64,000 nt of DNA from JAIYDJ01 sp031400505 (GCA_031400505.1 JANNPZ010000003.1:1-64000); one strand, 5' to 3'; shown: positions 1-9,692, counted from the stretch's first letter. Notes: generated by a model not told the origin, from the letters alone. Numbers and translations: made by a program.

Positions 1-1
1 G

Positions 2-2905
2 TCGCAGCAGGACGAACTGACCCAGAAGGGCCATGCAGCAGCGGTGCGGCGGCGCCTGCACGAATTGCGCGACAGGCTCGGGGTGCGGTTTCCGGTCTAC
101 ATCCTGTTCACCAAGGCCGACCTGATCGCCGGCTTCACCGAGTTCTTCGAGCCGCTGCAGAAGGTAGACCGCGAACAGGTCTGGGGGTTCACCCTGCCCT
201 TGCAGAAAGCGCGCGCCGAGGCATCGCCCATCGGGGCCTTCGACGAGGAATTCGGCCTGCTGCTGTCGCGGCTGAACGCGCAATCTCTGGAACGGATTCA
301 GGGTGAGACGGATGCGCAGCGCCGCAGCCTGATCGCCAGCTTTCCCGCGCAGGTCGCATCAGTGCGGCAGGTGGCCAGGGATTTCCTCGCCGAGGTGTTT
401 CAGGAAAACCGGTATGAACACCGCCAGATGCTGCGGGGCGTCTATTTCGCGTCCGGCACGCAGGAAGGCACGCCGATCGACCGGCTGATGATGGGCATGG
501 CGCGGACATTCGGCATCGGCCGGCAGGCAATCGGATCGGGCCGGGGCACAGGGCGCAGCTACTTTCTAACGGATCTCTTTGAAAAGGTGATGTTTCCCGA
601 GGCCGGCCTGGTCTCGGCCGATGACAAGGTCGAGCGACGGTATCGCTGGACACAAAGGCTCGCCGTGGCGGCCACCGTACTGATCGCCCTTGGCATGGGC
701 ACGCTTTGGGTGCGAAGCTATTCTGGAAATACTGCCCTGCGAGAGCAGACAGAGGCACTGGTTTCGGCCTATCAGGCCGAGGCTGCGCTGATCCCCGGCA
801 GCCCGATCAAGGACAGCGATCTGCTGCTTGCCGTGCCCGCCCTTGACATCCTGCGTTCGATTCCCGGCGCTGACGGGAACCCCGGGCTGCGCCAGGCGGG
901 CCTGGGCTGGGGTCTTTATCAGGGCGGCGTGATCGCCAATGAGGCGCGTCTTGCCTATCGGGCAGCCCTGAACCAGCACTTCCTGCCCCGCTTGCTGTTG
1001 GGTCAGGAAGATCTGATGCAAGCCAGCATCAATGATCCGGATGCGTTGTTTCAGGCGCTGAAGATCTATCTGATGCTGGGGCTCGCCGGGCCGATGGATA
1101 CGGCTTTGGTCACCGCGTATCTGACCGAAGAATGGGAACGGACCTATGGCGGCGCCGCGCGAGAGCCGTTGCGCGCAAGCCTAGCCCAGCATCTGAACGC
1201 GCTTTTGTCGCAACCGATGGAGGCGATAGCCCTGAACAACGACCTTGTGACCCAAGTGCAGGGCATCCTTACCCAGATGCCGCAATCGCAAAGGGTCTAC
1301 AACGGCATCATCAATTCGGAACGCGCCAAGGCACTGCCGCAATGGCGCTTGACCGACATCGGCGGACCAGCCATCGCGCGCGCGCTGGTCAGGTCTTCGG
1401 GCAAGCCGTTGAACGAAGGCATCGAAGGCATCTTCACCTACGCCGGTTTCAACGACGTGTTTCTGGAAGAAGCGCTGAAAGTCACGACGCAGATCCAGCG
1501 CGACGGTTTCGTTCTGGGCGACGCGGCAAACGAGCAGTCGGACGCGGCGCTTCTGGCGATCAGCCGCGATGTGCTTGCCCTGTATTTCAACGATTTCGTC
1601 GCGCGATACGACCAGATGCTGGGGGATATCGACATCATTCCGATGGAATCGCTGACGCATTCGGTAGAAGTGACCAATGTGCTTTCCGGTCCCGCGTCGC
1701 CGCTGTTGAATGTGTTGACGGCGATTGCCGATGAAACCCGGCTGACCGAAGACCGCGCGCCTGCCGCCGATCCTGCCACCGATCCCGCTGCGGGTGCGGC
1801 GGCGGGTGCGACAATTGCAGTGGTGGGTGCACGGCTGAAGCGGGGGCTTTCACCCGAGGCGCGGATTTTCAAGGATGCGCTGGAATCCGCGTCCTCTTCG
1901 GAAACCGGGGGCGAGCCGATGCCGCTTGGGTCGTATGTCGAAGAGCGGTTCAAGCCGTTGCATGAAATGGTGCTGCGTGTTGACGGTCAGCCCTCGCAAC
2001 TTGATGGCCTGATCGATGTGCTGGTTGAAGTGAACCAGGAGCTGAACAAGCTGAGCTTTGCGGGTGGCATCGGAAACCCGCAGGGCGAAAATACAGCGGT
2101 GCAGCGGCTGACGGAAACCGCCTCGCGCATGCCTGGCCCGATTCAGCGATGGGCGGCGCAGATCACTACCGGATCATCGGGCATTGCCGCGGACGGCACG
2201 CGGTCGGGGATCAACGCCCGCTGGCAATCCACGGTCCTGCCGTTCTGCGAGCAAGCGACCACCGATGTCTATCCGTTCGACAGGCGGGCGCGGGCCGATA
2301 TCGCCATGGGCGACTTCACCAAGCTTTTCGCCCCCGCCGGGCTGATCGACACGTTCTTTTCCGAAAATCTTGCAAAGTTCGTGGATCAACGCAGCAGGCC
2401 CTGGACCTTCAAGAAGGTGAATGACGCGGATCTGGGCATCTCTCAGGCCGTGCTGCAACAGATGCAGTTTGCCGCCGAGATCCGCGATGCCTTCTTCGCG
2501 GGTGGTCCCGCGCCTAGGGTCCAGTTCCAGATCACGCCAGAGGCTTTGGACCCCAAAGCCACGGGCATCGTGCTCGAGATCGATGGCCAGCCGGTTGCCT
2601 TCAAGCATTCGGATGGTCAACCCCGGCCCGGGGCAATTGTCTGGCCGGGGACGGTCGGTCTGGCGCGGGTGTCGTTTGATCCTGCAGCGCAAGGGTCGGA
2701 AAGTACGCTGTCGCGCGATGGACCCTGGGCTTGGTACCGGCTGTTGGATGCCGCCGAGATCCGCAAGACGAACGTATCAGACCGCAGCCGGCTGATTTTC
2801 AATGTGGGCGGACGGATTGCGATTTTCCAGATGCAGTCGGGATCGGTCCTGAACCCGTTCAATCTGCCCGCGCTTGGAAGCTTTGCCTGCCCAAAGTCTT
2901 TTTGA
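2..2905 (+). CDS. tssM: Type VI secretion inner-membrane protein TssM (IcmF), 5' end missing
   Basis: The reading frame is open from the first bases of the window, so this is the C-terminal part (about 967 residues) of a longer protein. TssM is the large inner-membrane subunit of the type VI secretion trans-envelope complex, with TssL and TssJ. Visible family marks are the IcmF-type segment FPVYILFTKADLIAGF, then RGVYFASGTQEGTPIDR. A membrane segment follows at about residues 203-222 counted from the GTG at base 44 (LAVAATVLIALGMGTLW). Behind it comes a long periplasmic region ending in a beta-rich C-terminal domain. It ends 16 bases before tagF, in the same orientation. The family assignment is firm. 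The N-terminal GTPase-like part lies outside the window. Confidence 0.93.
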   Translation, partial: SQQDELTQKGHAAAVRRRLHELRDRLGVRFPVYILFTKADLIAGFTEFFEPLQKVDREQVWGFTLPLQKARAEASPIGAFDEEFGLLLSRLNAQSLERIQGETDAQRRSLIASFPAQVASVRQVARDFLAEVFQENRYEHRQMLRGVYFASGTQEGTPIDRLMMGMARTFGIGRQAIGSGRGTGRSYFLTDLFEKVMFPEAGLVSADDKVERRYRWTQRLAVAATVLIALGMGTLWVRSYSGNTALREQTEALVSAYQAEAALIPGSPIKDSDLLLAVPALDILRSIPGADGNPGLRQAGLGWGLYQGGVIANEARLAYRAALNQHFLPRLLLGQEDLMQASINDPDALFQALKIYLMLGLAGPMDTALVTAYLTEEWERTYGGAAREPLRASLAQHLNALLSQPMEAIALNNDLVTQVQGILTQMPQSQRVYNGIINSERAKALPQWRLTDIGGPAIARALVRSSGKPLNEGIEGIFTYAGFNDVFLEEALKVTTQIQRDGFVLGDAANEQSDAALLAISRDVLALYFNDFVARYDQMLGDIDIIPMESLTHSVEVTNVLSGPASPLLNVLTAIADETRLTEDRAPAADPATDPAAGAAAGATIAVVGARLKRGLSPEARIFKDALESASSSETGGEPMPLGSYVEERFKPLHEMVLRVDGQPSQLDGLIDVLVEVNQELNKLSFAGGIGNPQGENTAVQRLTETASRMPGPIQRWAAQITTGSSGIAADGTRSGINARWQSTVLPFCEQATTDVYPFDRRARADIAMGDFTKLFAPAGLIDTFFSENLAKFVDQRSRPWTFKKVNDADLGISQAVLQQMQFAAEIRDAFFAGGPAPRVQFQITPEALDPKATGIVLEIDGQPVAFKHSDGQPRPGAIVWPGTVGLARVSFDPAAQGSESTLSRDGPWAWYRLLDAAEIRKTNVSDRSRLIFNVGGRIAIFQMQSGSVLNPFNLPALGSFACPKSF

Positions 2906-2921
2906 TGAAAGGGCGGGGCTG

Positions 2922-3611
2922 ATGGCCGGATTTGGTGCATTTGGAAAGATCCCGGCGCTGGGAGACTTCTTTCAGCTTGCCCTGCCACCGGGATTTGTCG
3001 GCCCGTGGGATCGGTGGTTGCAAGAAGGCTTGCTTGCCGCGCGGGCGATCCTGGCAGAGCGTTGGCAGGGGTGTTTTCTGTCCGCGCCGATCTGGCGGTT
3101 CACTCTGGCGCCCGGTCTTGCAGGGCCCGCAGCGGTGCAGGGTGTCCTGATGGCGTCGGTTGACCGTTCGGGTCGGCAGTTTCCACTGACTTTGGTTGCG
3201 CCCCTGCGCGGTGCGTGGCATCCGGATGTGCTGGCGGCCCATCTGGCGGGCAGCCAAAGTTTTGCCGCCCTGGAAGACGTGGCGCTTGATGCGCTTGACG
3301 ACAGCATGACGCGCGCGACCCTTGCAGAGCGTCTGCTGACTGTCTCTTTGGTCGAGGCCCAGCCTGCCCAGCCCGTCAACCAGATTGCAAGCGCCGTTCC
3401 AATACGCGGCAAAGGCGATTTGACAGCCGCCTTGATGGCAAGACTGGCCGGCGCCGGTTTTGCACAACCGTCAATCTGGACCGCAATCCTGCCACAGGAC
3501 ACCTTGCTATATGTGCAGGATGGCCTGCCACCGCCCACCCGAATGGCGGATCTGTACGACAGCGACGCCGCCCTTTGGCAAGACACTGTGACCGAAGGAG
3601 CGACGCCGTGA
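2922..3611 (+). CDS. tagF: Type VI secretion accessory protein TagF
   Basis: The protein has 229 residues. Its N-terminus, MAGFGAFGKIPALGDFF, is the typical start of the TagF/ImpM family, which represses type VI secretion post-translationally in systems that also have the PpkA/PppA switch. An in-frame start 48 bases upstream would overlap tssM. I chose the ATG at 2922 because it gives the family N-terminus and a clean 16-base gap. The stop overlaps the GTG start of the phosphatase by four bases (GTGA), so translation is probably coupled. The position between tssM and the phosphatase is usual for this family. Confidence 0.9.
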   Translation: MAGFGAFGKIPALGDFFQLALPPGFVGPWDRWLQEGLLAARAILAERWQGCFLSAPIWRFTLAPGLAGPAAVQGVLMASVDRSGRQFPLTLVAPLRGAWHPDVLAAHLAGSQSFAALEDVALDALDDSMTRATLAERLLTVSLVEAQPAQPVNQIASAVPIRGKGDLTAALMARLAGAGFAQPSIWTAILPQDTLLYVQDGLPPPTRMADLYDSDAALWQDTVTEGATP

Positions 3612-4321
3612 CCCGATCCCGCTACAGTGCCGTGACCCATGTGGGCAAGGTTCGCACCGTCAACGAGGACAGCATCCTTGCATTGCCAGATCTGTCGATC
3701 TGGGCTGTCTCGGATGGAATGGGTGGTCACGCGGCTGGCGATTTTGCCAGCCAGACGATTGTCGAAGCAATCGCAGCGCTGCCGCCCGATCAATCTCCGA
3801 AAGACTTGATGCCGCTGTTGCGCACCGCAATTCTTTCTGCGCATCAGACCATTCAGGCCGAGGCTTCACGGCGAGGAGCAGGCATCGTCGGGGCAACTGT
3901 GGTGACCCTTATGCTGGCCAACGGGCATTTCGTCGCGTTCTGGGCGGGCGACAGTCGGCTTTATCGCTTTCGCGACGGCGAAATCGAGATGTTGACCACC
4001 GACCATTCCATGGTGGCCGAACTGGTTCTTGCAGGCGTGATGGATTGGGACGAGGCCGAACACCACCCGCAGTCCAACGCCATAACGCGGGCCGTAGGTG
4101 TTGGGGACATGCTCGAGATCGACAAGATCCGGGGTGAAGTGCGGCCAGGGGACCGTTTCTTGCTGTGCTCGGATGGACTGACAAAATACGCAGGCTTTCA
4201 GGCCCTTCGGCAGGCGGTCGTGGGCGCACCCCTTGAAACGGTCTGCGACAGTCTGTTGCAGATGGCGCTGCAGGGCGGCGGGGCAGACAACATTTCTGTG
4301 ATCGTGGTGGACGCGCTTTAG
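3608..4321 (+). CDS. pppA: PP2C-family Ser/Thr phosphatase of the type VI secretion switch
   Basis: This 237-residue PPM/PP2C phosphatase probably reverses phosphorylation by the neighbouring kinase PpkA. Metal-binding motifs are visible: NED at residues 19-21, SDGMGGH at 35-41, GDSRLYRF in the middle, CSDGLT later and DNISVIVV near the C-terminus. The GTG start at 3608 overlaps the tagF stop and has a GAAGGAG Shine-Dalgarno sequence a few bases upstream. A further-upstream ATG is in frame but would bury the start deep inside tagF. The gene ends with a four-base convergent overlap with ppkA. There is no signal peptide, so the enzyme acts in the cytoplasm. Confidence 0.92.
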   Translation: MTRSRYSAVTHVGKVRTVNEDSILALPDLSIWAVSDGMGGHAAGDFASQTIVEAIAALPPDQSPKDLMPLLRTAILSAHQTIQAEASRRGAGIVGATVVTLMLANGHFVAFWAGDSRLYRFRDGEIEMLTTDHSMVAELVLAGVMDWDEAEHHPQSNAITRAVGVGDMLEIDKIRGEVRPGDRFLLCSDGLTKYAGFQALRQAVVGAPLETVCDSLLQMALQGGGADNISVIVVDAL

Positions 4322-6459
4322 GGCTTGGCAGTTGTCAGAATCCAACTGTCAAGCGATGTGACAGCAGAGGTCAGCGACCCCAAAGCCTGCGCAAAGCCAG
4401 CAGCGGATTCCGTCGTAGGACGCATCGCATCGAAGATCGGCGTGCCAGACCGGATGACCAGCAGCCGGGTTTTGCCAAGCGCCGTTTCATCAACCACAAA
4501 AGCCAAACCGCCGTTAGCCTCGGCCTCGGCAATGCCGAAAGCTACCCGAACCGAGACAGAGCCGCTGCGCCCAGCCCGCAAAGACGCGACCTGATTGTCC
4601 TTGCGTTTCAGATTTGGCAGCAGGTGGAACACGTTGCCAGAAACATCCAGTGCCGAGACATAGATGTAGCCTTCGGTCACATCGGCAGGGATTGTCACAT
4701 CGATCACCGGATTTTCACCGACGAAATAGCGCCGACCCGGGTTTGCATCCGGCCTGTCGCCAAACCCAAAGGTCATGTCAAAGCCACCCTGCGGCGCTTT
4801 GGGCAAGGCCGCATCGACAAGGCACAGGGTCGGGTTCAGCACCTCGATTTCCAGCCGCAAATCCCGTGGGCCGATGATCGCCAGCAACGCGTCCTGCAAG
4901 GCAACCTGCGTTGCGACTTCCGCCACACGACCCGTGACAACAACTGTCGCACCAACCGGATAACCGACCGAAGACGGGGCCACAAACAGCAACTCGCCGC
5001 AGTCTGCTTTTTCGTCAATGACGGGCCGCAACATGGCTTCGGTCAGGAAACGCGGGCCAAGTTCAATCTCGACGGTTCCGCTGAGCGCAGCCGGAATTGG
5101 CATCGCCATCAGACGGCGTTGCTCGTCCTTGCTCATGGTAAGGCCGGTGACCTTGACCGTGTCGCCGCTGGACGCCACCCGCCATTCGGGCAACGCTGCC
5201 ACGGCCTCGATCAATGACAGAACATCCGGCCCCCAGCTGTCAGCAATCTCTCCCGTACCAAGCGTCAGGTCCAACGTGCCTCCGACGTCCGACATTCTGG
5301 CGGCCAAAGCCTGTTCCATTTCGGTCGATGGCACATACCCTACGGCCTGCGCGGTTTCGTCGGCCTTGCGTTCCACGATCAGGACAAACGGATCCGCTGG
5401 CGGATATTTCGGACCAAACAGCCCGGTGAAATACGCGCCTGCGCCAAGTCCTGCGACAGCCAGCCCGGCAAGCGCCGCGATCATTCCCCCGCGCCCACGT
5501 TTTGCGGCAGGTGGCGGCAGTTGCTTTGACGGGGTGCCGGTCTTTGGCACCGGGGCAGGTGTTGCAGGTCTTGCGGAAGGGCGGGGTACGATCACCGTGC
5601 GGTCTGCATCGCCGGTGTCCGCCAGATCAGCGCCCCGGCGGATTGTCTCCAACACCGCCGCCGCATTGGGTAGACGACGGGATGGATCGGGCTGGGTCAT
5701 CTGTTCGATCAGTGATTTCAACGGCTCTGGCACCCCCGAGGTGTCCAGCATCTGCGCCTTGCGGGTGACCACTTCCATCGGGTTGTTGCCAGCCTGCGGT
5801 GGCTTGCCACGAAAGGTCGCCAGCAGCAACGCGCCCAAGGCATAGATATCGGCGCGCTCGTCTGTCTTGCCTGCCAGTTGCTCTGGTGCTGCATAGGCAT
5901 ACTTTCCCGCGAACTCGTTGCCCACAATGGTTTCGGCGCCAGGGTTCGAATCCTTTGCTATGCCAAAGTCGATGATCACGGCCTCGGCCGGGTTGCCGTT
6001 GCGCAAGATGATATTGTCGGGGGAAAGGTCGCGGTGAACGATCTTCTTGGCATGGGCGGCAGCCAGGGCTTCGCTGACCCGGGCGGCTACGATCATCAGA
6101 TCCGCGGCCGACATGCCCCCCGATTTCAGCTTTACGTCAAGCCCCGGACCCTGAACATAGTCCATCACCAGATACACCGTGCCATCGTCGGTGCGCTGGT
6201 TGTCAAAGTACCGCACGATACCGTCATGACGGATTTCGCGGATATCCTCTTCGCGCCGCATCAGTGCCAGATAGTCTTCGTTGCGCGAAAACTCGGACCG
6301 AAGCGCCTTGAGCGCCACGACACGCCCCGAAATTTCACTGCGCGCCCGGTACACCTCTGATGTGCCGCCGCGCCCAAGCGGCGCTTCGATGCGGTAGGTG
6401 TTGTTCAGCACATCGCCAGGCTTGAAGATCGGCTCGCGGTCAGATGATCGCCCGCTCAT
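4318..6459 (-). CDS. ppkA: Membrane Ser/Thr protein kinase PpkA with C-terminal DUF4384-like domain
   Basis: The protein has 713 residues. The N-terminal half is a complete Hanks-type kinase: glycine loop GRGGTSEV (residues 29-36), catalytic lysine K51 in VALK, HRD at 142-144, DFG at 164-166, and the AAPEQ activation-loop motif. A Pro-rich linker leads to one membrane segment (MIAALAGLAVAGLGAGAYF) and a periplasmic region. The last 150 residues resemble DUF4384: FVGENPVIDVTIPAD, then YIYVSALDVSGNVFHLLPN. The kinase would start the type VI secretion threonine-phosphorylation pathway, with PppA as its antagonist. It converges on pppA and lies 46 bases after the OmpA-like gene, probably in one transcript. 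The usual periplasmic sensor domain type differs between PpkA proteins, so the signal sensed cannot be named. Confidence 0.9.
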   Translation of the reverse strand: MSGRSSDREPIFKPGDVLNNTYRIEAPLGRGGTSEVYRARSEISGRVVALKALRSEFSRNEDYLALMRREEDIREIRHDGIVRYFDNQRTDDGTVYLVMDYVQGPGLDVKLKSGGMSAADLMIVAARVSEALAAAHAKKIVHRDLSPDNIILRNGNPAEAVIIDFGIAKDSNPGAETIVGNEFAGKYAYAAPEQLAGKTDERADIYALGALLLATFRGKPPQAGNNPMEVVTRKAQMLDTSGVPEPLKSLIEQMTQPDPSRRLPNAAAVLETIRRGADLADTGDADRTVIVPRPSARPATPAPVPKTGTPSKQLPPPAAKRGRGGMIAALAGLAVAGLGAGAYFTGLFGPKYPPADPFVLIVERKADETAQAVGYVPSTEMEQALAARMSDVGGTLDLTLGTGEIADSWGPDVLSLIEAVAALPEWRVASSGDTVKVTGLTMSKDEQRRLMAMPIPAALSGTVEIELGPRFLTEAMLRPVIDEKADCGELLFVAPSSVGYPVGATVVVTGRVAEVATQVALQDALLAIIGPRDLRLEIEVLNPTLCLVDAALPKAPQGGFDMTFGFGDRPDANPGRRYFVGENPVIDVTIPADVTEGYIYVSALDVSGNVFHLLPNLKRKDNQVASLRAGRSGSVSVRVAFGIAEAEANGGLAFVVDETALGKTRLLVIRSGTPIFDAMRPTTESAAGFAQALGSLTSAVTSLDSWILTTAKP

Positions 6460-6505
6460 TTTGCGGGTATCCTTTTGGCTGCACCGTCACTGCGTAGCAT
6501 GCTGT

Positions 6506-7048
6506 TCAGCTGAGCGCCTGAAACTCGACCCGGCGGTTTGCATCCGCACGGGGATCGGCCGGGTCATACGGATACCGGGAACCGACGCCTACGGCCTCCA
6601 TCTTGTCGGACGGAATGCCGCAATCGGATTCAAGATAGCGTTTCACTTCCTCGGCACGCAATTGCGAAAGGTTCTCGTTGTAACTGGCCGACCCGGAACT
6701 GTCGGTATGTCCGACAATGCGGAACACCTGCACATCGGTCGCTTTCATCACGTTGCACAGTCCGGTCAGCAAGGGCTTTTGATCCTCGCGCAGGGCGGAA
6801 CTGTCGAAATCGAACCGTATGTTGATGTTGACCTGTTCATCCTCGGGCAATTCGGCGACCACAACCTTTTCAGTGGGCGCTACGGTATCGGCAGAAGGTA
6901 CAATCGACAGGCCACGGGTTTTCTGCTTGGCAAAGGCCGCGGAAATTTCAGCCTCGGTCATACCATCCGTTGTTTGGGCCGCCGCTGGCACAACAGATTG
7001 AACTGCGCAGATCGCAAAGGCCACTAGCCAGACTTCAATCCGTTTCAT
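6506..7048 (-). CDS. OmpA-family peptidoglycan-binding outer-membrane/periplasmic protein
   Basis: The protein has 180 residues. It starts with a signal peptide (cleavage likely after PAAA near residue 24) and a short linker. An OmpA-C/MotB-type domain follows: IRFDFDSSALR, then GHTDSSGSASYN, then DANRRVEF at the end. Such domains bind meso-diaminopimelate in peptidoglycan. It sits upstream of ppkA on the same strand. Proteins of this kind anchor type VI secretion complexes to the wall (TagL-like role), but here there is no TssL transmembrane part, so it may instead be a general wall anchor. It is divergent from the M15 peptidase across a 160-base gap that should hold both promoters. Confidence 0.85.
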   Translation of the reverse strand: MKRIEVWLVAFAICAVQSVVPAAAQTTDGMTEAEISAAFAKQKTRGLSIVPSADTVAPTEKVVVAELPEDEQVNINIRFDFDSSALREDQKPLLTGLCNVMKATDVQVFRIVGHTDSSGSASYNENLSQLRAEEVKRYLESDCGIPSDKMEAVGVGSRYPYDPADPRADANRRVEFQALS

Positions 7049-7208
7049 CGCAGGCCTTCTTTTCTTGAGACTCGAATTGGTCCGACTGAATCCTACACCG
7101 ATACCTGCAATCCTGCCAACTACTTTGGCGCCTGTCGTGTTGACTCAGACAACCGCTTCGCGCACCGTTCGGCCTTGAATACTACAAGATAAATCGGGCG
7201 TTTTTTTC

Positions 7209-8069
7209 ATGCGCAGCGTGCAGTTGATCATCGTTGCCATCATTGTGCTGACGATCCCGCTGGTTTGGCTGGTCGCGCAGACGCTGCTGCCGGAAGGTGG
7301 GATTGCCGATATCGGCGGCGGCACTGCGATTGACAGCGGCGCGCGGATCGAGATCGAGGTGCTGCGCCAACAGGTTGAAGGACTGCAAGAGCAGATCACC
7401 GCGCTGGAGCAAGAGATTGCCGCGATCGGCTCGGGCAGCGCATCCTACGATGTGGCCCCGCCTTCTGGGTCAGAGGGCGCGACCGACGCGCCCGTGTTCA
7501 ACGACGGCAATAACGCAATCGGCGATGCCTATGCGCAAGTGGTGCTGATCGCCAACCGTCGCAGCGTAAACAAGACGAACTCTGTTGCGTCTCCGAGCTT
7601 TCTGGAAGGGTTTCTGGGCCGTCCGCGAGAGATTCTGAGTGACGATTGCGAACCCATGACGAATCCCAGGCTGAAGGAGTTGCTGATTGTCGAGCAGGTC
7701 GGACCGATCAAGGTCACGATGCTGCGCCCGGCTCTTGACAGCATGAAGCGGGTTTTCGAAAAGGTTCAGACAACGGATCCGGATCTTTACGCGCGCATCA
7801 GCACGGCAGGCTCGCTGTGCGTTCGTCGCATTCGGGGTACGACCGATCGCACCTCTACCCATTCCTTCGGTCTGGCGGTCGACCTGAACATCGACGGCAA
7901 GCTTGACAGCTTCACAGATGGCAAGACGCAGCTTGGCCTGACCATCCTTGCGGATTTTTTCATGGCAGAGGGTTGGGTCTGGGGGGCCGGGTTTGGCCGC
8001 GAGGATTCGATGCATTTCGAGGTCAGTCGCCAGCAACTGGAAGCCTGGCGGGCTGAGGGCAAGATCTGA
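7209..8069 (+). CDS. M15-family peptidoglycan peptidase, membrane-anchored
   Basis: The protein has 286 residues. An uncleaved N-terminal membrane anchor (residues 4-25) is followed by a short coiled coil at about residues 45-75 (repeated EVLRQQVEGLQEQ-type heptads). The C-terminal domain carries the zinc-ligand pattern of VanY/L-Ala-D-Glu endopeptidases: HSFGLAVD (H218, D225) and DSMHFEV (H269). The likely role is cutting peptide stems of peptidoglycan in the periplasm. It lies 70 bases upstream of the first caspase-like gene in the same orientation, and close to the type VI secretion genes. It could therefore make room for an envelope machine or act in wall remodelling. No immunity gene is recognisable. 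Confidence 0.82.
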   Translation: MRSVQLIIVAIIVLTIPLVWLVAQTLLPEGGIADIGGGTAIDSGARIEIEVLRQQVEGLQEQITALEQEIAAIGSGSASYDVAPPSGSEGATDAPVFNDGNNAIGDAYAQVVLIANRRSVNKTNSVASPSFLEGFLGRPREILSDDCEPMTNPRLKELLIVEQVGPIKVTMLRPALDSMKRVFEKVQTTDPDLYARISTAGSLCVRRIRGTTDRTSTHSFGLAVDLNIDGKLDSFTDGKTQLGLTILADFFMAEGWVWGAGFGREDSMHFEVSRQQLEAWRAEGKI

Positions 8070-8139
8070 AATCGCACCTTGGGTCCACCGCCCGGTCGGC
8101 GGCGATCCGGGTGCTGGAAACAACAAGAGAGACACGGCG

Positions 8140-9624
8140 ATGAGATATGCTTTTCTATGCCTGATGTTGTGTCTGCCCTGGCCGGTCGATGCGGCAGAGA
8201 AGATCGCGCTGGTGGTCGGGATGAGCCGGTATCAGTCCGTCGCGGCACTCGACAACACTGTAAACGATGCACGGGGGGTGTCAGAAACACTGGCCGGAAT
8301 CGGCTTTGAGGTGACGACCCTTCTGGATGGCACAGGCACAGAGTTTCGGGCCGCAATCGACGCATTCGCTTTCCGGTCCGAAACAGCAGACCTTGCCCTG
8401 ATCTACTTTGCCGGTCACGGCGTCGAGGTGCAGGGCGAGAATTTCCTGATCCCGGTCGATGCGGACATCGCATCGAACCTGGATGTGCAGCGTCAGGCGA
8501 TTTCGCTGAAAGAACTTCTGGCGTCGGTCAACAATGCCAGAAAGATGCGGATCGTCATCCTGGACTCTTGCCGCGACAATCCCTTTGGTGGGGCGCTTGA
8601 CATCGATGCCCTCGCACAGGCCGGGGTGACCACCGGCACGCGCAGTGCCGGTGCCGGTGGCCTTGCACCAACTACACCGGATCGCGGTACCTTGGTGGCC
8701 TATGCAGCCCGCGACGGCGCAGTCGCGTTGGATGGCACCGGATCGAACAGCCCCTTTGCAATCGCGCTGATGAAAATTCTTCCGCTGCAAGGGCTGGAAA
8801 TCAGCCTGATGTTCCGGCAGGTGCGCGACGAGGTGCTGAAAGCGACGGGCAACCTGCAAGAGCCACATACCTATGGATCACTTTCCGGCACGCCTTTCTA
8901 TCTTGCGGGCACCGATGACGCGGGCGCGGGGATCGAAAGCGCCGATATCAAGGTGGCATGGTCCGGTATCCGTCCCGAACAGGAAGTCCAGTTGGCGGTG
9001 CTCGCAGATCAGGGCGATACCCGCTCGATGGTCGGCCTGGCCTATATGCGGCTGAACAAGAACGATCCGCGCTATCAACCGGAACAGGCGGCAGAGCTGT
9101 TGCAACGCGCCGCCGAAGCTGGTTCTGCAGAGGCAGAATTTGAACTCGCCCAGTTGTACGAAATCGGCCTTGGCGTCGAACAGAACATCCCGCGCGCGTT
9201 GGAACTTTATCAGGCCGCTGCTGCGCAGGATTTTCCCGATGCCCTGAACGATCTGGGGTTCTTCTATTTCCAGGGTGAAATGGGCCTTGTGCGGGATGTT
9301 CAAAAGGGGCTCGACCTGTTTGAACGCGCCGCCAACCTGCGCCAGCCTCAGGCCATGTTCAATTTTGCCGCGATGGTCGACGACGGAAACATTCCGGGCA
9401 AAGGCCCGGCAGACGCCGCCAATCTGTTGTACCAGTCCTTGCGGTCGGGTTCGCAAGACGTGCATGACCTGTTGATCGAACGTCCAACGATGTTCAAGCC
9501 TGAGACCCGCAGGGCCTTGCAAGCCCGGTTGGCTGAGAACGGTTTTTACAGCGGTGGGTTGGATGGAAGTTTCGGCCAAGGCACCCAATCGGCCATCTCT
9601 GCCGCATTCGGACTTGCCGACTGA
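8140..9624 (+). CDS. Secreted caspase-like (C14) protease with Sel1 repeats and a PG-binding-like tail
   Basis: The protein has 494 residues. The signal peptide (CLMLCLPWPVDAA) runs straight into a p20-like caspase fold. The catalytic dyad is visible as H93 in YFAGHGVEV and C144 in ILDSCRDNPF. From about residue 285 there are Sel1/TPR-like repeats (AELLQRAAEAGSAEAEFELAQ and two or three more). The C-terminus (GFYSGGLDGSFGQGTQSAI) matches the peptidoglycan-binding type 1 half-repeat. I chose ATG 8140 because it gives the signal peptide; an in-frame start about 190 bases upstream lies within the M15 gene. Substrate unknown; cleavage of periplasmic or surface proteins after basic residues would fit the family. 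A terminator-like hairpin follows the gene. Confidence 0.85.
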   Translation: MRYAFLCLMLCLPWPVDAAEKIALVVGMSRYQSVAALDNTVNDARGVSETLAGIGFEVTTLLDGTGTEFRAAIDAFAFRSETADLALIYFAGHGVEVQGENFLIPVDADIASNLDVQRQAISLKELLASVNNARKMRIVILDSCRDNPFGGALDIDALAQAGVTTGTRSAGAGGLAPTTPDRGTLVAYAARDGAVALDGTGSNSPFAIALMKILPLQGLEISLMFRQVRDEVLKATGNLQEPHTYGSLSGTPFYLAGTDDAGAGIESADIKVAWSGIRPEQEVQLAVLADQGDTRSMVGLAYMRLNKNDPRYQPEQAAELLQRAAEAGSAEAEFELAQLYEIGLGVEQNIPRALELYQAAAAQDFPDALNDLGFFYFQGEMGLVRDVQKGLDLFERAANLRQPQAMFNFAAMVDDGNIPGKGPADAANLLYQSLRSGSQDVHDLLIERPTMFKPETRRALQARLAENGFYSGGLDGSFGQGTQSAISAAFGLAD

Positions 9625-9692
9625 ATTTCAAAGCAGCGCAGGCGTGTAACCGATCGCGGTCATGCTGGCTTTGGTGTCGGTGTGATCAAAGG

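Noticed and set aside
5941..5956. GGTTCGAATCC, as in a tRNA T-arm
   Set aside because: It lies within the kinase domain of ppkA and no cloverleaf can be built around it.
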